From NCBI RefSeq assembly GCF_000787835.1, contig NZ_BBPP01000032.1:53175-101063 (forward strand): a DNA stretch of 47,889 nt, read 5' to 3'. The notes below the pieces were generated by a model that made no database searches, was not told the origin of the DNA, and saw only the letters and a list, made by a program, of their open reading frames with translations. The position numbers and the translations under genes were made by a program. This DNA is from Streptacidiphilus melanogenes. Its GTDB lineage: Bacteria; Actinomycetota; Actinomycetes; Streptomycetales; Streptomycetaceae. Below are positions 43,478 through 47,889 of this stretch, one piece after another (positions within the stretch are counted from its first letter, which is position 1; every line of letters starts with the position of its first letter).

Positions 43478-44740
43478 ATGTCCGAAGAAGACCAGCGCGA
43501 ACAGCCCGCCGCCCGCCGCGAGACCGAGCAGGTCTTCCGGGCGGAGTACGGCCGCTGCGTGGCCACCCTGATCCGCTTCCTCGGCGACATCGACCTCGCC
43601 GAGGAAGCGGTCCAGGAGGCCTTCACCGTCGCCCTTGAGCAGTGGCCGCTGCGCGGCCTGCCGCCCAACCCCGGCGGGTGGATCACCACGACGGCGCGCA
43701 ACCGCGCCGTCGACCGGCTGCGCCGCGAGGCGTCCCGGCACGACCGCCACCGCCAGGCACACCAGTTGCTCGACGCGACGACGACCACCCAGGAGGAACG
43801 CGCGGCGGAGGAGGGGCCCGTGTCCGACGACAGGCTGCGGCTGCTGTTCACCTGCTGCCACCCCGCGCTCGCGCCCGCCGCGCAGGTCGCGCTGACGCTG
43901 CGTCTGCTCGGCGGCCTGGAGACCGCCGAGATCGCCCGCGCCTTCCTGGTGCCGGAGGCGACCATGGCCCAGCGTCTGGTCCGCGCCAAGCGCAAGATCA
44001 AGGAAGCCGGCATCCCCTACCGGGTCCCGCGTGAGGCGGAGCTCCCCGACCGGCTCGGGGGTGTGCTCGACACCATCTACCTGGTGTTCAACGAGGGTTG
44101 GACCGCCTCGGTGGGCGAGACCCTGGTCCGTGAGGACCTCTGCGCCGAGGCGCTGCGCCTGGCCCGCGTGCTGGTCGAGCTGATGCCGGACGAGCCGGAG
44201 GCGGTCGGCCTGCTCGCTCTGCTGCTGCTGACGCACGCGCGTCGTGGGGCGCGGATGCGCGCCGACGGCACGTTGGTGCTCCTCGCCGACCAGGACCACC
44301 GTCGCTGGGACCGGGCCGAGATCGACGAGGGCCAGGCCCTCGTCCGGGCCTGCCTGCGACGGGGCGCTCCTGGCCCGTACCAGATCCAGGCCGCCGTCAA
44401 CGCCGTGCACAGCGACGACTCCCTTGCCGAGCGGCAGCGGTGGGAGCAGATCCTCGCGCTCTACGACCTGCAGCTCCGCCTGGCGCCGACGCCTGTCGTC
44501 GCGCTCAACCGCGCGGTCGCGCTTGCCGAGGTCTCGGGCCCGGAGGCTGGGCTCGCGGCGATCGACGCCCTGCGCGAGCCGCTGTCGGCGTACCAGCCCC
44601 TGCACGCAGCGCGCGCGGACCTGCTGCGCCGCCTGGCGCGCGACTCGGAGGCGGCCTCCGAGTACCGCGCGGCCCTGGAGCTCACCGCGAACGAGACGGA
44701 ACGAGCCTTCCTGGCAGGCCGGTTGGCCGAACTCGGCTGA
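43478..44740 (+). CDS. ECF42-group RNA polymerase sigma factor with C-terminal extension
   Basis: 420 residues. Sigma region 2 ~15-85 (VFRAEYGRCVATLIRFLGDIDLAEEAVQEAFTVALEQWPLRGLPPNPGGWITTTARNRAVDRLRRE) and region 4 ~115-180 (LTLRLLGGLETAEIARAFLVPEATMAQRLVRAKRKI). The ~230-residue C-terminal domain (DTIYLVFNEGWTASVGETLVREDLCAEALRLARVLVELMPDEPEAVGLLALLLL; RALVELTANETERAFLAGR) is the TPR-like extension that ECF42 proteins need for activity. No anti-sigma factor is present, as usual. ATG 43478 is preferred over 43469 and TTG 43448 from the AGGATGGAC site. It forms an operon with YCII. Confidence 0.95.
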   Translation: MSEEDQREQPAARRETEQVFRAEYGRCVATLIRFLGDIDLAEEAVQEAFTVALEQWPLRGLPPNPGGWITTTARNRAVDRLRREASRHDRHRQAHQLLDATTTTQEERAAEEGPVSDDRLRLLFTCCHPALAPAAQVALTLRLLGGLETAEIARAFLVPEATMAQRLVRAKRKIKEAGIPYRVPREAELPDRLGGVLDTIYLVFNEGWTASVGETLVREDLCAEALRLARVLVELMPDEPEAVGLLALLLLTHARRGARMRADGTLVLLADQDHRRWDRAEIDEGQALVRACLRRGAPGPYQIQAAVNAVHSDDSLAERQRWEQILALYDLQLRLAPTPVVALNRAVALAEVSGPEAGLAAIDALREPLSAYQPLHAARADLLRRLARDSEAASEYRAALELTANETERAFLAGRLAELG

Positions 44741-44879
44741 CCTCCGCAGACGGCCGCCGCGCCACTGACTTCACCCGGACGAGTGGTGTCAAATGTCTCG
44801 TACATGCCTACTTGATCTGGAATGGTGGAAACCGGCCAAAGTTCGCAGTCGGGTCACCACCTCCCAAGGAAGGGCGCAG

Positions 44880-45608
44880 ATGGCGCGCGTCGCAGGAAAG
44901 TTCGGCAAGCTCGGACCTCAGTTCCCGGTCGGCCTCAAGCAGTTCACCGCCTACGCGGCAGCGCCGCTGCCCAAGCCGCCCGCCGCGGTCGACTGGGCGA
45001 CCAAGGTCGACGACTGGCCGATGGACGGCAACGACCAGTACGGCGACTGCACGATGGCTGCCGCGGCGCACCTGATCCAGTCGTGGAACGCACAGACGGC
45101 CCAGGCGGACCCGGTGCCCACCGAGCAGCAGGTGGTGGACCAGTACTTCCACCTCTCCGGTGGCAAGGACACCGGCCTCGTCGAGTCCCAGGTGCTGGCC
45201 GCCTGGCAGAAGAAGGGCCTGTGGGGCAACCGGATCATCGCCTACGCGCCCGTCAACGTCCACGCGCAGACCGCGATCAAGCAGACCATCTCGCTCTTCG
45301 GCGGCGTCTACGCGGGCATCCAGGTCCCGGCGAACGCGCAGCTGCAGTTCCAGGACGGCAAGCCCTGGACGCTGGAGGAGAACTGGCAGAGCCAGCCGAT
45401 CGAGGGCGGCCACGCGGTCCCGCTGCTCGGCTACGACGCCGACTGGCTCTACGTCGTCACCTGGGGCGCGGTGCAGCAGGTCGCCTGGGACTGGTGGCAG
45501 ACCTACGGCGACGAGGCCTGGGCGGTGCTGGCCCAGGAGTACCACGAGGCCGGAACGGTCAACGGCATCGACATCGCCACCCTGACGGCGGACCTCAAGC
45601 AGATCTGA
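44880..45608 (+). CDS. Papain-like-fold hypothetical protein
   Basis: 242 residues from ATG 44880 (AAGGAAGG 7 bases upstream). NDQYGDCTMAAAAHLIQSWNA puts a Gln/Cys pair in a papain-like N-terminal helix, GGHAVPLLGYDADWLYVVTWG supplies a candidate catalytic His and the WG of the third motif, where papain has Asn-Ser-Trp and here there is Val-Thr-Trp. The order Gln-Cys, His, Thr-Trp suggests a C1-type cysteine hydrolase or a related non-classical member. No signal peptide. Related sequences occur widely in actinobacteria with no assigned role. It stands alone downstream of the ECF42 gene. Confidence 0.7.
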   Translation: MARVAGKFGKLGPQFPVGLKQFTAYAAAPLPKPPAAVDWATKVDDWPMDGNDQYGDCTMAAAAHLIQSWNAQTAQADPVPTEQQVVDQYFHLSGGKDTGLVESQVLAAWQKKGLWGNRIIAYAPVNVHAQTAIKQTISLFGGVYAGIQVPANAQLQFQDGKPWTLEENWQSQPIEGGHAVPLLGYDADWLYVVTWGAVQQVAWDWWQTYGDEAWAVLAQEYHEAGTVNGIDIATLTADLKQI

Positions 45609-45724
45609 TCCCGGCCCGCGCCGGGAGCCCTCCGAGTCGTCCCGGCCGGGGGTGGAGACCGCCGGACCCCACCGCCGGCCGGGCACGCCGCATCGCACTG
45701 CATCGCGCCGGACTGCACTGCTCC

Positions 45725-45749
45725 GCACTGCACTGCACTGCACTGCACT
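45725..45749. repeat. GCACT pentanucleotide microsatellite
   Basis: Five uninterrupted copies of GCACT (45725-45749), preceded by degenerate copies from about 45695. It lies in the 280-bp gap between the papain-like gene and the methyltransferase gene. Copy-number change by slippage is possible. Confidence 0.85.
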
Positions 45750-45888
45750 TCGGACCGTACTGCTGCGACACGACAGGCTTTCTGGTGATCCGTCAGGCGG
45801 ACCCAGCCATCCGATCAACCTCCGCCACGTCTATGATCGCCACCGACCACCTTCGATCACCCGAAGCCCGGCACCGAGTGGAGCATCC

Positions 45889-46677
45889 GTGGACACCCCG
45901 CCGCCGAACATAGCCCGCGTGTACGACTATCTCCTCGGCGGCAAGGACAACTACGCCTCCGACCGGGCTCTGGGCGACCAGATCGCGGTCGCTCTCCCCC
46001 AGGTGCACCTCGGCGTGCAGGCGCAACGTGCCGTGCTGCGCCGCGTCGTCGACCACCTGGTCCGCGAGGTCGGCCTGCGGCAGCTGATCGACATCGGTTC
46101 CGGCCTGCCCACCGCCGAGAACGTCCACCAGGTCGCCCAGCGCATCGCACCCGACACCCACGTCGTCTACGTCGACAACGACCGCGCCGTGCTCGCCCAC
46201 GCCAGAGCGCTCCTCGCCGACAACAAGCAGACCGTCGTCACCGACGCCGACCTGCGCCACCCCGACGAGCTCCTCGCCGACCCGGTCCTGCGCGCCCACA
46301 TCGACTTCGACCAGCCGGTCGGCCTGCTCCTGTGCGGCATCCTGCACTACATCCTCGACGACGAGGACCCCTACGGCATCGTCCGCACCCTCGTCGACCA
46401 ACTGCCCTCCGGCAGCTATGTCTTCGTCCACCACCTGATCACCGTCGGCCCAGAGGTCGACGCCGACACCGCCGAGGCCGAGGCCGCCCTGCGCCAGGGC
46501 GTCGGCCGCGGCCAGTTCCGCACCCTCGACCAGGTCGCCGCCTTCCTCGACGGCCTCGACCTCGTCGACCCCGGCGTCGTCATCGTCCCCGACTGGCGCC
46601 CCGGCACCGACGACCCCTCCCCCGCCGCCCACCCCGTCCTCCGCCTCGCCGCCGTCGGCGTCGCCCGCAAACCCTGA
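45889..46677 (+). CDS. SAM-dependent methyltransferase (DUF574/Methyltransf_19 type)
   Basis: 262 residues from GTG 45889, GGAG 7 bases upstream. Family signature at the start: PPNIARVYDYLLGGKDNYASDRALGDQIAVALP. The SAM site is QLIDIGSGLPTAENVHQVAQRIAPDTHVVYVDNDRAVLAHARALL, then LLLCGILHYILDDEDPYGIVRTLVDQLPSGSYVFVHH. It belongs to the very abundant streptomycete O-methyltransferase group of unknown substrate. A TATGAT -10-like box lies at 45832-45837. It is followed by a strong hairpin. Confidence 0.93.
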   Translation: MDTPPPNIARVYDYLLGGKDNYASDRALGDQIAVALPQVHLGVQAQRAVLRRVVDHLVREVGLRQLIDIGSGLPTAENVHQVAQRIAPDTHVVYVDNDRAVLAHARALLADNKQTVVTDADLRHPDELLADPVLRAHIDFDQPVGLLLCGILHYILDDEDPYGIVRTLVDQLPSGSYVFVHHLITVGPEVDADTAEAEAALRQGVGRGQFRTLDQVAAFLDGLDLVDPGVVIVPDWRPGTDDPSPAAHPVLRLAAVGVARKP

Positions 46678-46713
46678 CAGACCGCCACGCCACAGACGGC
46701 TAGCGCAATCGCC

Positions 46714-46745
46714 GTTTCCACCACGCCGACCTGCGTGGTGGAAAC
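46714..46745. terminator. Strong hairpin after the methyltransferase gene
   Basis: GTTTCCACCACG (46714-46725), loop CCGACCTG, CGTGGTGGAAAC (46734-46745): 12-bp perfect stem, 37 bases after the methyltransferase stop and 41 bases before the next start. It may also end transcription or regulate the small downstream gene. Confidence 0.7.
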
Positions 46746-46785
46746 GATGCGCCCTGCCGAGGCAAGCGCCCGAGGAGCCTGACGC

Positions 46786-47088
46786 ATGGAGGACCTTCAA
46801 CGGTCCGTCGAGGCCGGCCTGGAGCCGATGGACCGCAAACACGCCCAGGCTCTGGTCGAGAACACGCAGCTCAAACAGCGCCTGCGCCAAGCGGAGTCGG
46901 AGTCACGCACCCTCCAGGAACGGCTCCGGGCCGCCCAGTCCAACCTCCGGTTCCAGGACCGACGGCTCGCTTCCGTGGAGGCCGAACTCCTCGATCGCGG
47001 CCTCCACGATCCGCCGACTCGATCCTCCCTGGGCCTGTCCAACAGCGGATCGATGCCACAGTCTCAACATTGGGAGCCAGAGGCGTAG
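46786..47088 (+). CDS. Small coiled-coil protein
   Basis: 100 residues. Residues ~17-70 (RKHAQALVENTQLKQRLRQAESESRTLQERLRAAQSNLRFQDRRLASVEAELLDR) are heptad-rich and predicted to form a coiled coil. A short Ser/Pro-rich tail ends the protein. GGAGCC lies 5-10 bases before ATG 46786. The tail (after residue ~75) runs into a lower-GC region and overlaps the 3' end of the opposite gene by 25 bases, so the original protein may have been longer. Not recognised. Confidence 0.6.
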   Translation: MEDLQRSVEAGLEPMDRKHAQALVENTQLKQRLRQAESESRTLQERLRAAQSNLRFQDRRLASVEAELLDRGLHDPPTRSSLGLSNSGSMPQSQHWEPEA

Positions 47089-47657
47089 TCGGTCTGATTG
47101 ACCGGTCCGGCACTGTTGAAGTACTGCGACTGCAACTGGATCTCCAGGAAGTACGAGTGTGTCCGATAAGCGGTCTCCACCACCTGGGAGACATCGACGC
47201 CCCGAAACTGTCGCACTCCCACCGCGTCGATCGCGTCGGACTGCGGGGTGAGCACCGGCCTGATCCACACCGGCAACGCGGGTCGCTGCCCCCACACGCC
47301 GACCGTGAGACCGGTTCCGAAGACATCTGAGTAGAAGGATGTTGGAAGGTCACTGACCTCAAGAGCGCGTCCCGTCCGGCAGCTGACGCCCTTGCCCACC
47401 ATGGGAATGGCCTTCCAGAGAAGGGACATACCACCATTGGCCGGTGCCTGCCAGCCTGCCTGTTCGATCGCCGCGCTGATCTCGTGGGTCCTCGGAGTGG
47501 TGGAGCGGGAAAACGCTGTAGTGCGGCCCGCCGCCACCTCGTTCTCGCGGAGCGGTGGTTCGAGCAGGAAGCCATGCCCGACGCCCTGGCGGCGGGCGCC
47601 GAAGACCTTCTCCGGGAACGGCGCCTTCCGCAGGGCCAGGACCCTGCTCGCGTACAC
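47064..47657 (-). CDS. Hypothetical protein in low-GC3 segment
   Basis: Up to 197 residues; the start is uncertain (GTG 47657 gives the full length; a later GTG inside is possible). Residues such as RTHEISAAIEQAGWQAPANGGMSLLWKAIPMVGKGVSCRTGRALEVSD and GVDVSQVVETAYRTHSYFLEIQLQSQYFNSAGPVNQTDYASGSQC look like a true protein, with mixed sheet and helix. Codons are less GC-rich at the third position than elsewhere in the window, a sign of recent acquisition or of an immature frame. Not recognised. Confidence 0.5.
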   Translation of the reverse strand: MYASRVLALRKAPFPEKVFGARRQGVGHGFLLEPPLRENEVAAGRTTAFSRSTTPRTHEISAAIEQAGWQAPANGGMSLLWKAIPMVGKGVSCRTGRALEVSDLPTSFYSDVFGTGLTVGVWGQRPALPVWIRPVLTPQSDAIDAVGVRQFRGVDVSQVVETAYRTHSYFLEIQLQSQYFNSAGPVNQTDYASGSQC

Positions 47658-47889
47658 CGGTCCAGTTCGCCGCTGCCCGCGCCACCTGCCGCCTCCACAG
47701 GTCGGCCGACCGGATTGCTGGAACCCCGCACCTGGGTGATCGTGCCAACTCAGCTGGGAACGATCAACAGGTTAGGGAACCAGCACGAACCGCGACCGTG
47801 CCACGTGCGGCGAAGGCCCCGAGTCGGGCGTTGCTGCACAAGCCTCTCCAACCATCGGGAAGCGCCTGGTAAATGACGAGACGTCAGGC
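47658..47889. other. Right-edge 232 bases, no gene supported
   Basis: Reduced-GC sequence with no convincing gene. An ATG at 47873 opens a frame that leaves the window (MTRRQ), so a gene or transposase may start here, but six codons cannot support it. Confidence 0.4.

Noticed and set aside
47873..47889. ATG at the right edge as the start of a gene
   Set aside because: Fewer than six codons are visible; no family can be inferred.

Overview
This 47.9-kb window is chromosomal DNA from a high-GC, mycelial-type actinomycete (Streptomyces, Streptacidiphilus, Kitasatospora or a near relative). The evidence is the very high third-position GC, frequent GTG starts, and families typical of such genomes: F420-dependent LLM oxidoreductase, DUF1876, DUF5709, DUF5808, an Rv1733c-like membrane protein, a SpoIIE-type PP2C phosphatase, an ECF42 sigma factor with its YCII partner, and a DUF574-type methyltransferase. 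I see no rRNA, tRNA, CRISPR array or complete insertion sequence. The gene density, mixed strands and many regulator-plus-target pairs suggest a chromosome arm or accessory-rich region rather than one biosynthetic cluster.

Layout. 1-5.6 kb: a truncated sensor kinase, a secreted PI-PLC-like protein, a universal stress protein, a 188-bp MITE-like element with 20-bp terminal inverted repeats, a membrane protein and two orphan genes. 5.6-8.5 kb (minus strand): a likely roadblock - ArsR - LLM oxidoreductase operon with msrA downstream, and, beyond a strong terminator, a CsoR-superfamily repressor whose ligands (Cys, Gly, Cys) fit a CstR-like sulfane-sulfur sensor. 8.6-11.9 kb: two DUF1876 paralogues around an SRPBCC protein, small genes and a glycerophosphodiester phosphodiesterase. 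12-15.7 kb: a site-2 protease with CBS domains, a DUF5709 protein, and one polypeptide joining an ECF sigma factor, a zinc-finger anti-sigma-like segment, a transmembrane helix and an extracytoplasmic CAP domain. 15.7-21.7 kb: TetR/fatty-acid hydroxylase and PadR/DUF2079 divergent pairs with clear palindromes, and VOC, LOG-like and rhomboid-like genes. 22-27.9 kb: a peptide-type ABC transporter operon preceded by a probable leaderless, cysteine-ending leader peptide. 28-35 kb: dodecin, acetyltransferase, HtpX, a DEDDh exonuclease followed by a decayed copy of part of itself, and a Mg-type P-ATPase lacking the conserved TGES glutamate. 35-40.5 kb: HhH protein, zinc ribbon, PolX, a MarR/SDR pair and a secreted beta-helix protein. 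40.7-47.9 kb: PAS-GAF-PP2C phosphatase, YCII-ECF42 operon, papain-like protein, methyltransferase, and a compositionally different right end with orphan genes.

The genes do not form one pathway. The recurring theme is local signal-response pairs (regulator divergent from target with an inverted repeat between) and membrane or envelope surveillance. The best candidate for an under-described system is the sigma/anti-sigma/CAP fusion at 14.0-15.7 kb, possibly released by the nearby site-2 protease. The leaderless Cys-ending attenuator-like leader at 22.0 kb and the MITE-like element at 3.3 kb come next.
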